NCBI RefSeq assembly: GCF_004214895.1
Contig: NZ_CP035952.1
Coordinates: 1,116,001 to 1,180,000 of the forward strand
From: Pseudomonas tructae
Lineage (GTDB): Bacteria > Pseudomonadota > Gammaproteobacteria > Pseudomonadales > Pseudomonadaceae
Direction: 5' to 3'
Length of the DNA: 64,000 bases
The stretch's first letter is position 1. Each line of letters starts with the position of its first letter. Under the pieces are notes generated by a model. The model was not told the origin of the DNA. It worked only from the letters and a program-made list of their open reading frames with translations, and made no database searches. Both the position numbers and the translations under genes were made by a program. This document shows positions 9,137 through 18,727 of this stretch, piece by piece.

Positions 9137-10203
9137 CGAACGGTTTACTGGGAAATGCGCCTTCAGACGTCAGCACTCACATAACCAGAATTCGAGAGAA
9201 CCGTGTGACCAGCCAGAACTCGCCAGAGCAAGCCATTCGCGAGCAGGCCGCCGAGTGGGCGGTGCTGCGCAGCGCCGGCCCCTTGACCCCCGAGCAGGAA
9301 CAGGCGCTGGCGCGATGGCTGGCCAGTGATCCGCGCCATGCTCAGGCACTGACGTTTGCCCAGAAAACCTGGGCCGATCTTGGCCGCCTTGGCACCATGG
9401 ACCCGCTGGCGCCTGTTGCGTCATTGCCCGCAGCCCGTCCACTGGCCGGGCGACGCCGTCGCTCACGCCTGCGCTGGACCTTGAGTGCCGCGGCAATGCT
9501 GGTGCTGGCGGTGGTCGGGGTGGAGCAGGCGCCCAGCCTTTCGCTGGCGCTGCGTGCCGACTATGCCACGGCCAAAGGCGAGGTGCGCCAGGTGTCCCTG
9601 CCCGATGGCAGTCAGGTCGATCTGGACAGTCAGAGCGGCATCGAACTGGCCTACAGCGACAGCGAACGCCGCGTGCGCTTGCTGGCCGGTGAAGCGGTAT
9701 TTACCGTCGCGCCACTCTCGGGCAATGAACAACGGCCGTTCGTGGTCGAGCGGGCAGGGGGCAGCAGCCGTGCCCTGGGCACGCGTTTCGTGGTGGGCCC
9801 CGAGCCTGGTGGCGGCACCTGGGTCGGCATGCTCGAACACAGTGTTGCCGTGACCTTGCAGGCTGCCCCGTCAGCCGGCAGCGCCGAGCAGGTGCTCAAG
9901 CAAGGTCAGAGTCTGCGCTACGACACACGCCACGGTATTCGCTTGTGGCCCGAACAGGACGTACGTCGCGCCAGCGCCTGGCAGCGCGGCGTGCTGGTGT
10001 TCGAGCGAGAATCACTGGCGCAGGTGGCCGCGCGACTCAATCGCTACCGTGCCGGCCATCTGCTGATCACCGACCAGGCCCTGGCCCGGCGTGAAGTCAG
10101 CGGCATGTTCCGCCTGGATAACCTGGACGCCGCGCTGGCCATGCTGACCGATGAACTCAAGGCCAGTCGCCTCGATCTTCCGGGGCTGACCCTGATCTAT
10201 TGA
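9133..10203 (+). CDS. hasS: FecR-type anti-sigma regulator HasS
   Basis: Inner-membrane anti-sigma factor that would hold HasI and receive the signal from the N-terminal STN domain of HasR. ATG 9133 overlaps the hasI stop; GTG 9205, which begins nearer the conserved region, is an alternative. The cytoplasmic domain carries REQAAEWAVLRSAGPLTPEQEQALARWLAS, the single transmembrane segment is about residues 115-140 (LRWTLSAAAMLVLAVVGV), and the periplasmic FecR domain contains VSLPDGSQVDLDSQSGI. The C-terminus LTLIY ends at TGA 10201, after which the same frame remains coding-like for another 70 codons (see 10204). Confidence 0.9.
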   Translation: MTNGLLGNAPSDVSTHITRIRENRVTSQNSPEQAIREQAAEWAVLRSAGPLTPEQEQALARWLASDPRHAQALTFAQKTWADLGRLGTMDPLAPVASLPAARPLAGRRRRSRLRWTLSAAAMLVLAVVGVEQAPSLSLALRADYATAKGEVRQVSLPDGSQVDLDSQSGIELAYSDSERRVRLLAGEAVFTVAPLSGNEQRPFVVERAGGSSRALGTRFVVGPEPGGGTWVGMLEHSVAVTLQAAPSAGSAEQVLKQGQSLRYDTRHGIRLWPEQDVRRASAWQRGVLVFERESLAQVAARLNRYRAGHLLITDQALARREVSGMFRLDNLDAALAMLTDELKASRLDLPGLTLIY

Positions 10204-10416
10204 TCGCTGGGCGAACGCTGGATTGTCTGTAGCGGTGCTTTTCAACTGGGCTACCGCGTGGCCGAAGACGGTGACATGTCGGCCAGCGATGATGAGGTCG
10301 CGGTGACGGCCTCGATCATCGAAACCAGCGACAAAGCGCGCGAACAAGGGCTGTCGGCGCTCACCTGTGGCATCAGAAATTCACCGCTGCAAATTCTTTT
10401 GAATTTTCTTTACTGA
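10204..10416 (+). other. coding-like remnant in frame after hasS, no recognised family
   Basis: Directly after the hasS stop, 70 in-frame codons are open up to TGA 10414. The first 56 or so have the strong G/C third-position bias of real Pseudomonas genes (translation includes FQLGYRVAEDGDM and IIETSDKAREQGLSALTCG), then composition turns AT-rich as expected for a promoter region. No start with a ribosome site is obvious; ATG 10276 is the only internal ATG. It may be the relic of a lost gene or of a longer hasS. I do not recognise it. Confidence 0.4.
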
Positions 10417-10444
10417 CTTTTCCTGGGTTGCACGTCTGTTTGTT

Positions 10445-10463
10445 GAGATTGATTTTCATTACT
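10445..10463. promoter_or_regulatory. Fur-box-like site upstream of hasR
   Basis: GAGATTGATTTTCATTACT matches 13 of 19 positions of the Fur consensus and lies 5 bases before the hasR ATG at 10469, within an AT-rich leader. Fits iron-repressed expression of the haem receptor. Confidence 0.6.
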
Positions 10464-10468
10464 AGAAA

Positions 10469-13246
10469 ATGCCAACACAGCGAGCACCAGACGTGAGCAA
10501 TCAACAACAACGAAGCACCCGGCCATTGGCTCGGGTCGCCCTTGCCAGCAGCCTGATGTTGGGCCCCTGGATGTTGCCGATGGGGATCGCCAGCGTGCAG
10601 GCGGCCGAGGCCGCATCCCCAAGCCAGCGCTCCGCATTGATTCACTTCGACATTCCCGCCCAGGCCCTGGACAGCGCTGTACTGGCTTTTGCCGAACAGG
10701 CCGGGGTCCAGGTGTTTTTCGACAGCCGCAAGCTGGCCGGCCTGCGCAGCGAAGGCTTGCGCGGTGAGCACTCGGCAGAGCAAGGGCTTGGCCTGTTGTT
10801 GCGCGGCTCGCCCGTGCGCTATCGCTTCACTGGCACTGACCGGGTTGGCCTTGAGCGCATCAGCGACGATGGCCAGACGATGGAGCTGGGCACCACCCAT
10901 GTCGATTCCAGCAGCGATGCCGATTGGGTCTACCAGACGCCCCGCTCGGTCAGCGTCATCACCCGCGAGCAGATCGACAAGCGCCCGCCACGTCATGCCG
11001 CCGACATGCTCGAAGAGACCGCCGGCGTCTATACCGCCGTCAACCAGCGAGACCCCGGCCTGTCGGTGAACATTCGCGGCGTGCAGGACTATGGCCGGGT
11101 CAACATGAACATCGACGGCATGCGCCAGAACTTCAACGTCAACGGCCACCAGCAGCGCAACGGGGTGATGTTCGTCGACCCGGAGTTCATCAGCTCCATC
11201 GAGATCGAAAAAGGCACCCAGGCGGGCATGGGCGGTGCTGGCGTTATTGGTGGTATCGCCAGTTTCAACACGGTGCAGGCCAGTGATTTTCTCGGCCCCG
11301 ACAAGGAGTACGGTGGCCGGTTGCGCGCAGGCAATGGCATCGGTGAGCTGGGCAACGGTACCAACTTCAATGGCAGTGCACTGTTTGCCTTCGGCAACGA
11401 GTTGGGCGACGTCTTGCTGGGCGTCAGCGAGCGGCACTTCGGTGACTACCGCGCCGGGACCAACAACGCCGACAACCTCGGCACCCAGATCCGCGGCAAG
11501 ACCAGCTATCCCGAAGCCTGGAAAGACTGGCTGCACTCCGAAGTCGGCGAGACTGGCAGCGTCACCCGTTCGCAACTGCTCAAGCTCGGCCTGAACCTGC
11601 CCAATGACCAGCGCCTGCAGCTCAACTACATGGAAACCGACACCGACAGCAAGGACGCCTGGACCTATTACGACAATCAGACCCGCCAGTTCTATTACAA
11701 ACGCACCGGCAGCAGTGACTTCAACGCTCGCAATGCCTCGCTCGATTACAGCTACAGCCCGGACAACGACCTGGTCGATCTGAAGGCCAAGCTGTACTTC
11801 GTCTCGACCCGGCAGGATCGCTGGAATGTGGGTAACGATGACAGTTCGGTGGCTGGCAACCGGGTTGCAGCGTATGACGACCGCTTCCAGACCGATACCT
11901 GGGGCTTGCAATTGCAGAACAGCTCGCGTTTTTACTTCAACGATTCGGACAAGGTCACCCTCAACTACGGTACCGAACTGTTTCAGGACCGCTTCAAGCC
12001 CAGCACAAACCGTGTTCCGGCGGCTTTCGAAACCAACCTGCCCTATGTCCAGGGCGCCACGCCGGAAGGTAAGCGCATTATGGCCAGCCTCTTTGCTGAC
12101 GCCAAATATGAGCATGGAGACTGGCTGGAAGTTGATGCCGGGCTGCGCTACGACCGCTACCGCCTGACAGGTGAGACAGGTATCACTGCCTGGATGTATC
12201 CGCGCGGTGTCACCGAGCCCAACCTGCGCCGGGTCCAGACGCATTTGATCTTCGATGAGGATCAGGAGCAGGGCCGCTTCTCGCCCACCTTCGGCATCGC
12301 GGTGAAACCGGGAGTCGACTGGATGCAGGTCTATACCCGCTGGGGACGTGGCTGGCGTCCGCCGTCAGTGACCGAAGTGTTCATGAGCGGCCGCCCCCAT
12401 GGCGGAGGCAGCGAGATGCTCTATCCCAACCCGTTCCTCAAGGCGGAAGAGTCGCACAACTGGGAACTGGGGGTGAACCTGTTCAAGGAGTCGCTGCTGC
12501 AGGAAGGTGATCGCTTCGGCGCCAAGGTCGCCTATTTCGATACCCGAATCGATAATTTTTCATTCATGGATGTCAATGCTGACCTTCCGGGAAGCTCTGT
12601 ACTTGGCACGTCCCTGGGCCGCTCGGCTTATCAGAACAACCTTGAGCAGACGCGCTTTCGAGGCGTCGAGTACAGCCTCGACTATGACGCGGGTCGTTAT
12701 TACGGCCAACTTGCCTACACCCACATGATTGGCAGCAATGACTTCTGTTCGAAGCAACTCTACATGGGCGGCGGGCAGCGCCTGGTTGACGCCGGAAGGG
12801 TGATGCGCCCGGTTCGGGTTGGCAACCGCATCATTATGTTGCCAGTGCAGGTTTCGCGTGCCGAAGACGCCACCGATCTCGACCAGACCGTCAACTGCGG
12901 CCACATCATGGGCAACGCCAGCTACATGCCGGCAGACCGTGGCTCGCTGACGGTCGGTATGCGCTTTCTTGACCGCACCCTCGATGTTGGCGCCCGTCTG
13001 CGCTACAGCAAAGGCAATGGCGAGAACCTCAATGACCACGGCTATCGCCTGATCGACCAGGCGCAGTGGCCTAAATACAAGGTCTACGACCTGTACGCCA
13101 GCTACTGGATGACGCCGAGCCTGAACCTGGCGCTGTCGCTGGAGAACGCCACCGACGAAGCCTACTTCGTGGCCATGGGCGACACCGACAACCTGTCGCT
13201 GGCCCGCGGCCGGACCTTGAGCGGGATGCTCGAATACAAATTCTGA
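10469..13246 (+). CDS. hasR: TonB-dependent haemophore/haem receptor HasR
   Basis: Outer membrane receptor of 925 residues that takes haem from HasA. It has a signal peptide (ALASSLMLGP through VQAAEA), then an N-terminal STN signalling domain (about residues 50-105, including IPAQALDSAVLAFAEQAGVQVF) that contacts HasS, then the plug (RSVSVITREQIDKRPPRHAADMLEETAGVY, NIRGVQDYGRVNMNIDGMRQ) and a 22-strand barrel ending in LEYKF with the terminal Phe needed for barrel assembly. GTG 10493 is an alternative start. Neighbours on both sides are has genes. Substrate assignment is by context and by the characteristic GMRQNFNVNGHQQRNG plug segment. Confidence 0.93.
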   Translation: MPTQRAPDVSNQQQRSTRPLARVALASSLMLGPWMLPMGIASVQAAEAASPSQRSALIHFDIPAQALDSAVLAFAEQAGVQVFFDSRKLAGLRSEGLRGEHSAEQGLGLLLRGSPVRYRFTGTDRVGLERISDDGQTMELGTTHVDSSSDADWVYQTPRSVSVITREQIDKRPPRHAADMLEETAGVYTAVNQRDPGLSVNIRGVQDYGRVNMNIDGMRQNFNVNGHQQRNGVMFVDPEFISSIEIEKGTQAGMGGAGVIGGIASFNTVQASDFLGPDKEYGGRLRAGNGIGELGNGTNFNGSALFAFGNELGDVLLGVSERHFGDYRAGTNNADNLGTQIRGKTSYPEAWKDWLHSEVGETGSVTRSQLLKLGLNLPNDQRLQLNYMETDTDSKDAWTYYDNQTRQFYYKRTGSSDFNARNASLDYSYSPDNDLVDLKAKLYFVSTRQDRWNVGNDDSSVAGNRVAAYDDRFQTDTWGLQLQNSSRFYFNDSDKVTLNYGTELFQDRFKPSTNRVPAAFETNLPYVQGATPEGKRIMASLFADAKYEHGDWLEVDAGLRYDRYRLTGETGITAWMYPRGVTEPNLRRVQTHLIFDEDQEQGRFSPTFGIAVKPGVDWMQVYTRWGRGWRPPSVTEVFMSGRPHGGGSEMLYPNPFLKAEESHNWELGVNLFKESLLQEGDRFGAKVAYFDTRIDNFSFMDVNADLPGSSVLGTSLGRSAYQNNLEQTRFRGVEYSLDYDAGRYYGQLAYTHMIGSNDFCSKQLYMGGGQRLVDAGRVMRPVRVGNRIIMLPVQVSRAEDATDLDQTVNCGHIMGNASYMPADRGSLTVGMRFLDRTLDVGARLRYSKGNGENLNDHGYRLIDQAQWPKYKVYDLYASYWMTPSLNLALSLENATDEAYFVAMGDTDNLSLARGRTLSGMLEYKF

Positions 13247-13328
13247 TTCACACCGGGTTTGCCCATCTCGGGCGACACGAAGGCAGGGAACACGCCTTCG
13301 CAATCACGCAATGCAACGAGGAACCGTT

Positions 13329-13946
13329 ATGACTCTTTCCGTTACTTACGATGCCGCCTTCTCCAGCTCGTCGATCGATGACTACCTGGCGTTCTGGACC
13401 GCGGGTTTCGCCACTGCAGGTCATGGACAAAGCAATACCGGCGGCTTCAGCAACGGCCGCCTGAGCGGCGATCAGTACGCAACCCACGGTGGCCAGGGCT
13501 CCGACTACGCGTTCATCGCCGACAGCAACACCAGCAATGGCCTGCACTACGTGTTCGACCGTGGCCTGCCAGCCGGTGACAACCTCAACCACTACCTGTG
13601 GGGCGAACTGGACAACGTTTCCCTGGGCCAAGTGCTGGGTGGCGGTGGCGGTAGCGACTTCACCCTGAACAACTACGTGGTCAACTTCAACGGCCTGGAC
13701 CTGGACTCGGTGCTGGGCGCCGGTCGTGCCGGCAACGAAGTGCAGAGCGTGATCTACGGCCTGATGCAGGGCAACACCTCGGCGCTGGAAGGCGTGCTGG
13801 ACAACCTGCTGGCCGGTTACGGCGTGTCCACCGACGACAGCTTCGACGTGGTCAGCGCTGCGCTGGCCGGCGGCCCGCTGAGCGTGGCTGCGGCCGATGT
13901 GGTGGGTGTCCAGGCCCTGGCCGAGGACTTCGCCCTGGCCGCCTGA
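13329..13946 (+). CDS. hasA: secreted haemophore HasA
   Basis: Extracellular haem-scavenging protein of 205 residues without an N-terminal signal peptide, exported by HasDEF through its C-terminal signal ([10 protein letters not shown]). ATG 13329 has GAGGA 8 bases upstream. Expected haem ligands are present: His32 on the first loop (ATAGHGQSN) and a Tyr at 74 in LHY, with the supporting histidine at 88 in NHYLWG. The conserved WGELD, YGLM and VGVQAL segments match the family. Length equals that of the P. aeruginosa protein (205). Gene context (hasR before, hasDEF after) is complete. Confidence 0.95.
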   Translation: MTLSVTYDAAFSSSSIDDYLAFWTAGFATAGHGQSNTGGFSNGRLSGDQYATHGGQGSDYAFIADSNTSNGLHYVFDRGLPAGDNLNHYLWGELDNVSLGQVLGGGGGSDFTLNNYVVNFNGLDLDSVLGAGRAGNEVQSVIYGLMQGNTSALEGVLDNLLAGYGVSTDDSFDVVSAALAGGPLSVAAADVVGVQALAEDFALAA

Positions 13947-13962
13947 CCCCAGGCAAAAAAAA

Positions 13963-14037
13963 GCGAATGGAAGATCGCTCCTCCATTCGCTGCTTGCTTA
14001 CCCCACCGTCTGCGTCTTTGCCGGGCCCAGACGGTGG
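13963..14037 (+). terminator. two hairpins between hasA and hasD, likely partial terminator or RNA stabiliser
   Basis: Stem 1 pairs GCGAATGGA (13963) with TCCATTCGC (ending 13990); stem 2 pairs CCACCGTCTG (14003) with CAGACGGTGG (ending 14037). Neither is followed by a strong T run, so they may reduce read-through or protect the hasA message rather than stop transcription fully. This would give more haemophore than exporter. Confidence 0.5.
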
Positions 14038-14106
14038 TGGTGCGAATTCTGCGAGCCTGCGTCGGCGAGGTCAATCGTCCGCAGGCTTGCTCTGTTGAGG
14101 ACCATC

Positions 14107-15876
14107 ATGAAAGCCACCCGCTCCCGCCCTGGCAACGAGGTGTTGCAGGCGCTCAAAGCCTGCCGCGCCGGCTTTGCCAACATCGGCCTGTTCACTGCGG
14201 TGATCAACCTGCTGATGCTGGCGCCAGCGCTGTATATGTTGCAGGTCTACGACCGGGTGCTGTCCTCTGGCAACGAGATGACCTTGGTGATGCTCAGCCT
14301 GATGGTGCTGGGCCTGTTCGCCTTCATGGGCCTGCTGGAGTGGGTGCGCAGCCTGGTGGTGATCCGCCTCGGCACGCAGATGGACATGCGCCTCAACCCG
14401 CGGGTGTTCGAAGCCGCCTATCAGGCCAGCCTGGCGGGTCACAAGGGCGCGGCGAACCAGGTGCTGAGCGATCTGACCACCTTGCGCCAGTTCGCCACGG
14501 GCCAGGCGCTGTTCGCCTTTTTCGACGCGCCGTGGTTCCCGGTGTACCTGTTGGTGATGTTCCTGTTCAGCCCATGGCTGGGGCTGATGGCACTGGTGGG
14601 CGCGGTGCTGTTGACGATCCTGGCCTGGGTCAACGAGCGCCTGACCCAGGCGCCGTTTGCCGAAGCCGGGCAGTTGTCGCAGCAGGCCGGGCAACAGGCC
14701 GGGGCCAACCTGCGCAACGCCGAAGTGATGGAGGCCATGGGCATGCTGGCGGCAGTCCGCCAGCGCTGGGCCACGTTGCACCACGGTTTTCTGTTGCGCC
14801 AGAACTTGGGCAGCGAGCGCACGGCGGCGGTAACGGCCGTGTCCAAGAGCCTGCGCCTGGCCTTGCAATCGCTGGTGCTGGGCCTGGGCGCATGGCTGGC
14901 GATCGAGCAACTGATCACCCCGGGGATGATGATCGCAGGTTCCATTCTGATGGCCCGGGTGCTGGCGCCGATCGACCAGTTGATCGCCGTGTGGCGCCAA
15001 TGGGGTTCGGCGCGCCAGGCCTATGAGCGCCTGCATACCTTGCTCAGCGAGCAACCCGCGCGAGCGCTTGGCATGCCGCTGCCGGCGCCGACCGGGTGCC
15101 TGCTGGTCGAGCAGCTCAGCGCCGTGCAGCCGGGCACTCGCAAGCCGTGCCTGGTCAACCTGGGTTTCGAGCTCGCGGCTGGCGACAGCCTCGGCATCAT
15201 TGGCGCATCCGGTTCGGGCAAGTCGACCCTGGCGCGTTTGCTGGTCGGCGCCGCCACCCCCACTGCCGGCAAGGTGCGCCTGGATGGCGCCCAATTGCAG
15301 CAATGGGACAAGGGCCTGCTCGGTGCCCACATCGGTTACTTGCCCCAGGACGTCCAGCTGTTCGCCGGTACGATCGCCGACAACATCGCTCGCCTGGGCG
15401 TGGTCGACTCGCAGCAGGTGGTGGCCGCCGCGCAACTGGCCGGTGTGCACGAGATGATTCTGAAGCTGCCCAACGGCTATGACACCCAATTGGGCGAAGG
15501 CGGGGCGGGGCTGTCCGGCGGCCAGCGCCAGCGCATCGGCCTGGCCCGGGCCTTGTATGGCCTGCCGGCACTGATCGTGCTCGATGAGCCCAACTCCAAC
15601 CTCGATGACTTCGGTGAGCGCGCCTTGCTGGAGGCGATCAAGCAGGTCAAGGCACAGCAACGCACGCTGATCCTGATCACCCACAAGTCCAGCTTGCTGG
15701 CCGCAGTGGACAAGTTGCTGGTGCTGCAGAACGGCCAGATGCAAGCCTTTGGCCCGACCGCGCGGGTGTTGCAGGACCTGCAGCGCAGCCACAAGCCGAC
15801 CGGTATTCCCACCCCCACTCCAGCACTGCGTAGCGCCGCCAGCGTCAGCATGAGCTACGGCACCCCGAGAACCTGA
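14107..15876 (+). CDS. hasD: HasD, ABC transporter of the haemophore type I exporter
   Basis: Inner-membrane permease/ATPase of 589 residues of the PrtD/AprD/HasD group, which lacks the C39-like domain seen in the HlyB-type protein at 2798. The first transmembrane helix is [28 protein letters not shown], typical of this group. The ATPase domain has Walker [15 protein letters not shown], signature [15 protein letters not shown] and Walker [16 protein letters not shown] 14107 is chosen because the long upstream extension runs through the hairpins. It is followed after 2 bases by hasE. Confidence 0.93.
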   Translation: MKATRSRPGNEVLQALKACRAGFANIGLFTAVINLLMLAPALYMLQVYDRVLSSGNEMTLVMLSLMVLGLFAFMGLLEWVRSLVVIRLGTQMDMRLNPRVFEAAYQASLAGHKGAANQVLSDLTTLRQFATGQALFAFFDAPWFPVYLLVMFLFSPWLGLMALVGAVLLTILAWVNERLTQAPFAEAGQLSQQAGQQAGANLRNAEVMEAMGMLAAVRQRWATLHHGFLLRQNLGSERTAAVTAVSKSLRLALQSLVLGLGAWLAIEQLITPGMMIAGSILMARVLAPIDQLIAVWRQWGSARQAYERLHTLLSEQPARALGMPLPAPTGCLLVEQLSAVQPGTRKPCLVNLGFELAAGDSLGIIGASGSGKSTLARLLVGAATPTAGKVRLDGAQLQQWDKGLLGAHIGYLPQDVQLFAGTIADNIARLGVVDSQQVVAAAQLAGVHEMILKLPNGYDTQLGEGGAGLSGGQRQRIGLARALYGLPALIVLDEPNSNLDDFGERALLEAIKQVKAQQRTLILITHKSSLLAAVDKLLVLQNGQMQAFGPTARVLQDLQRSHKPTGIPTPTPALRSAASVSMSYGTPRT

Positions 15877-15878
15877 CC

Positions 15879-17213
15879 ATGACCGCTCCTCAGTCGCATC
15901 ACGCGCAAGCCGTTCCCGACAACCTGCTGACCCTCGATGACCGACGCCATAGCCGTCTGGGCCGTTGGCTGGTGATCGGCGGCTTTGGCGGTTTCATCCT
16001 CTGGGCGGCCCTGGCGCCGCTGGACAAGGGCGTGCCGGTGTCGGGCAACGTGGTGGTCGCCGGCAGCCGCCAGGCGGTGCAACATCCTACGGGCGGTACC
16101 ATCGAGCGCTTGCTGGTGCGTGATGGTGACAGCGTCAGTGCCGGGCAGGTGCTGGTGCAGATGGACGCCACCCAGGCCCAGGCCCAACATGATTCGTTAA
16201 GGGTGCAGTACGTCAACGCCCGGGCCAGTGAAGCGCGCCTGCAAGCCGAGCGTGACGGGCTGGCAAGTATCAGCTTCCCGGCCGATGTGCAGGCCCTGGC
16301 CAGCGAACCCTGGGTCGCCACCGCCCTGGAGTTGCAGCGCCAGTTGCGCAACAGCCGGCGTCAGTCGCTGGACATGGAGCTGGCCGGCCTGCGCGAAAAC
16401 ATCGCTGGCGCCGAGGCCATGCTCGCCGGCGTGCAGGGATCGATGAGCCACAAGCAGGAACAACGCGCTGCGCTCGACGAACAACTTCAAGGCCTGCGCG
16501 AACTGGCCCGCGACGGCTACATCCCGCGCAACCGCTTGCTCGACAGTGAGCGTCTGTACGCGCAGATCAACGGTGCGATCTCCGAAGACCTGGGCAATAT
16601 CGGCCGTACTCGCCGCCAGGTGCAGGAGCTGAAACTGCGCATGGCCCAGCGCCAGCAAGAGTACCAGCGCGAAGTCGGCCAGCAGTTGAGCGACATGCAG
16701 TCCAATGCCGAAGACCTCGGCAACCGCCTGCGCAGCGCAGCCTTCGAACTGGCCAACACCCAGCTGCGCGCACCGGCCAGTGGCACGGTGGTAGGCCTTA
16801 GCGTGTTCACCAATGGCGGGGTGATCGCCCGCGGCCAGCAACTGATGGAGATCGTCCCCAGCGATACGCCCTTGCTGATTGATGCCCGCGCGCCGGTGGA
16901 ACTGGTCGACCGTCTGCGTCCGGGCCTGCCGGTGGAAATCATGTTCGTCGCCTTCAACCAGAGCAAGACGCCACGGGTCGAAGGCGAGCTGACCCTGGTC
17001 TCGGCCGATCGCCTGCTCGATGAGAAAACCCAGCAGCCGTATTACCAGGTGCGCGCCAAGGTCAGTGATGCCGGCTTGCAGCAACTGGCCGGCCAGGACA
17101 TCCGCCCCGGCATGCCGGTGCAAGCCTTCGTGCGCACTGGCGAGCGCTCGATGCTCAATTATCTGTTCAAGCCGTTGACCGACCGGGTGCACGTCGCCCT
17201 GGCGGAGGAATGA
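15879..17213 (+). CDS. hasE: HasE, membrane fusion protein of the haemophore exporter
   Basis: HlyD/PrtE-type adaptor of 444 residues connecting HasD to HasF. One transmembrane segment (WLVIGGFGGFILWAALAPLDKG), the lipoyl half (QAVQHPTGGTIERLLVRDGD), a coiled coil (about 90-280), the second half (LRAPASGTVVGLSVFTNGGVI) and a C-terminal beta domain ending FKPLTDRVHVALAEE. The start is the first ATG after the hasD stop, and the stop overlaps the hasF start (ATGATG). Confidence 0.93.
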   Translation: MTAPQSHHAQAVPDNLLTLDDRRHSRLGRWLVIGGFGGFILWAALAPLDKGVPVSGNVVVAGSRQAVQHPTGGTIERLLVRDGDSVSAGQVLVQMDATQAQAQHDSLRVQYVNARASEARLQAERDGLASISFPADVQALASEPWVATALELQRQLRNSRRQSLDMELAGLRENIAGAEAMLAGVQGSMSHKQEQRAALDEQLQGLRELARDGYIPRNRLLDSERLYAQINGAISEDLGNIGRTRRQVQELKLRMAQRQQEYQREVGQQLSDMQSNAEDLGNRLRSAAFELANTQLRAPASGTVVGLSVFTNGGVIARGQQLMEIVPSDTPLLIDARAPVELVDRLRPGLPVEIMFVAFNQSKTPRVEGELTLVSADRLLDEKTQQPYYQVRAKVSDAGLQQLAGQDIRPGMPVQAFVRTGERSMLNYLFKPLTDRVHVALAEE

Positions 17214-18565
17214 TGTCGATGCGTGTGATGTGTTGCCTGCTGTTGTTGGGCACCAGCCTGTCGGCCGCCGCCGTGGACCTGGGTGATGCCTATGCTCTGG
17301 CACTGCGTAATGATCCGACCTTCCATGCGGCCATCGCCGAGCGCGATGCCGGCCTTGAGAGTCGCGCCATTGGCCGGGCGGCGCTGTTGCCGAACCTGTC
17401 GTACCGCTACAACAATGCCCGCAACGATTCGCAAGTGACCCAGACCAACGTCCGCGGCAATGTCACCAGCCAGCGAGACTACCGCAGCTATTCCTCGACC
17501 CTGACCTTGCAACAGCCACTGTTCGACTATGGTGCCTGGGCCGAATACCGCCAGGGCGTGGCCAAGGCGCTGTTGGCCGATGAGCGCTTTCGCAGCCGCA
17601 GCCAGGAGTTGGCGGTGCGGGTGTTCGCCGCCTACAGCGAGGCATTGTTCGCTGACGAGCAGATCGCCCTGGCCCAGGCCCAGCGCCGAGCCTATGCCGA
17701 GCAATTGCAATTGAACCGGCGCCTGCTCAAGGGCGGTGAGGGCACCCGCACCGACCTGCTGGAAACCCAGGCGCGGTACGAACTGGCCCAGGCGCAGGAA
17801 ATCGAAGCCAGCGACAACCTCGATGCCGCCCTGCGCGTGCTGCAGGCGATCATCGGCGAGCCGCTGGAGGTCGCTGACCTTGCGCCCTTGAGTGGCGATT
17901 TCCGGGTTCAACCCTTGCAGCCATTGCGCTTTGAAAGCTGGCGGGACCTGGCCGTGGCCCACAACGCCGAACTGGCTTCCCAGCGCCACGCCCTGGTTGC
18001 CGCCGACTATGCCGTCGAGCGTCAGCGTGCCGGCCACTTGCCGACCCTGAGCGCCTACGCCAGCACCGGCAAATCCAGCTCCAGCTCCGAAAGCAGCTAT
18101 GACCAACGCTATGACACCGACAGCATCGGCCTCCAGGTCAGCCTGCCGTTGTTCGCCGGTGGCGGGGTCTCGGCGGCTACCCGCCAGGCTGCGGCCGAGC
18201 GGGACAGTGCGCGCTTCAGCCTGGACGGGCAGCTTGCCGATACGCTCAACCAGTTGCGCAAGCAATTCAACTTGTGCGCCAGCAGCACGGCGAAGATTCG
18301 CGCCTATGAGCTGGCGGTCAAATCGGCCAGTGGCCTGATCGAAGCGACCCGCAGGAGCGTGGCCGGTGGTGAGCGGGTCAACCTCGATGTGCTCGATGCC
18401 GAACAGCAACTGTTCAGCGCCCGCCGCGACCTGGCCCAGGCCCGCTACGACTACCTGCGTGCCTGGTTGCAGTTGCGCTATCTGGCCGGGGTGCTGGAGC
18501 CGCAGGATTTGCAGCAATTGAATGGATACTTTGCCAGTCGGTCGGCGGGCTTGGCTGCGCGCTGA
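17210..18565 (+). CDS. hasF: HasF, TolC-family outer membrane channel
   Basis: Outer membrane channel of 451 residues for haemophore export. A short signal peptide (MCCLLLLGTSLSAAAVDLGDAYALA) precedes the mature protein. Family motifs include ALRNDPTFHAAIAERDAG, GEGTRTDLLETQARYELAQAQE in the first half and GERVNLDVLDAEQQLFSARRDL in the second. It starts inside the hasE stop. It is the second TolC paralogue in the window; the first (1225) belongs to the HlyB-type operon. The AprF group is the closest type. Confidence 0.92.
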   Translation: MMSMRVMCCLLLLGTSLSAAAVDLGDAYALALRNDPTFHAAIAERDAGLESRAIGRAALLPNLSYRYNNARNDSQVTQTNVRGNVTSQRDYRSYSSTLTLQQPLFDYGAWAEYRQGVAKALLADERFRSRSQELAVRVFAAYSEALFADEQIALAQAQRRAYAEQLQLNRRLLKGGEGTRTDLLETQARYELAQAQEIEASDNLDAALRVLQAIIGEPLEVADLAPLSGDFRVQPLQPLRFESWRDLAVAHNAELASQRHALVAADYAVERQRAGHLPTLSAYASTGKSSSSSESSYDQRYDTDSIGLQVSLPLFAGGGVSAATRQAAAERDSARFSLDGQLADTLNQLRKQFNLCASSTAKIRAYELAVKSASGLIEATRRSVAGGERVNLDVLDAEQQLFSARRDLAQARYDYLRAWLQLRYLAGVLEPQDLQQLNGYFASRSAGLAAR

Positions 18566-18570
18566 GTTCA

Positions 18571-18727
18571 GCTTGCCTTTTGACTTACAGCAAGCCGGCG
18601 TTTGACTTGGCAGCTCGCTAGGTTTTGACATAGTTGCTGAACTGATTTCTTGGTAAGTCCAGTATTTACTGGTCTTTCATGTGCTATGTTTTGACTTGCT
18701 GAGGAAATGCTTTTGAGATGATTGGAC
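18571..18727 (+). repeat. leader of the fic gene with repeated TTTGAC motifs
   Basis: Four copies of T-TTTGACTT/AT occur at about 18579, 18600, 18622 and 18689, each followed within a few bases by GC-rich text. The stretch is clearly richer in A+T than flanking DNA. A weak hairpin (GCTTGC with GCAAGC, 18571-18595) brackets the first copy. The motifs could be operator sites or -35 elements; no -10 box of good quality is seen. Confidence 0.4.
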
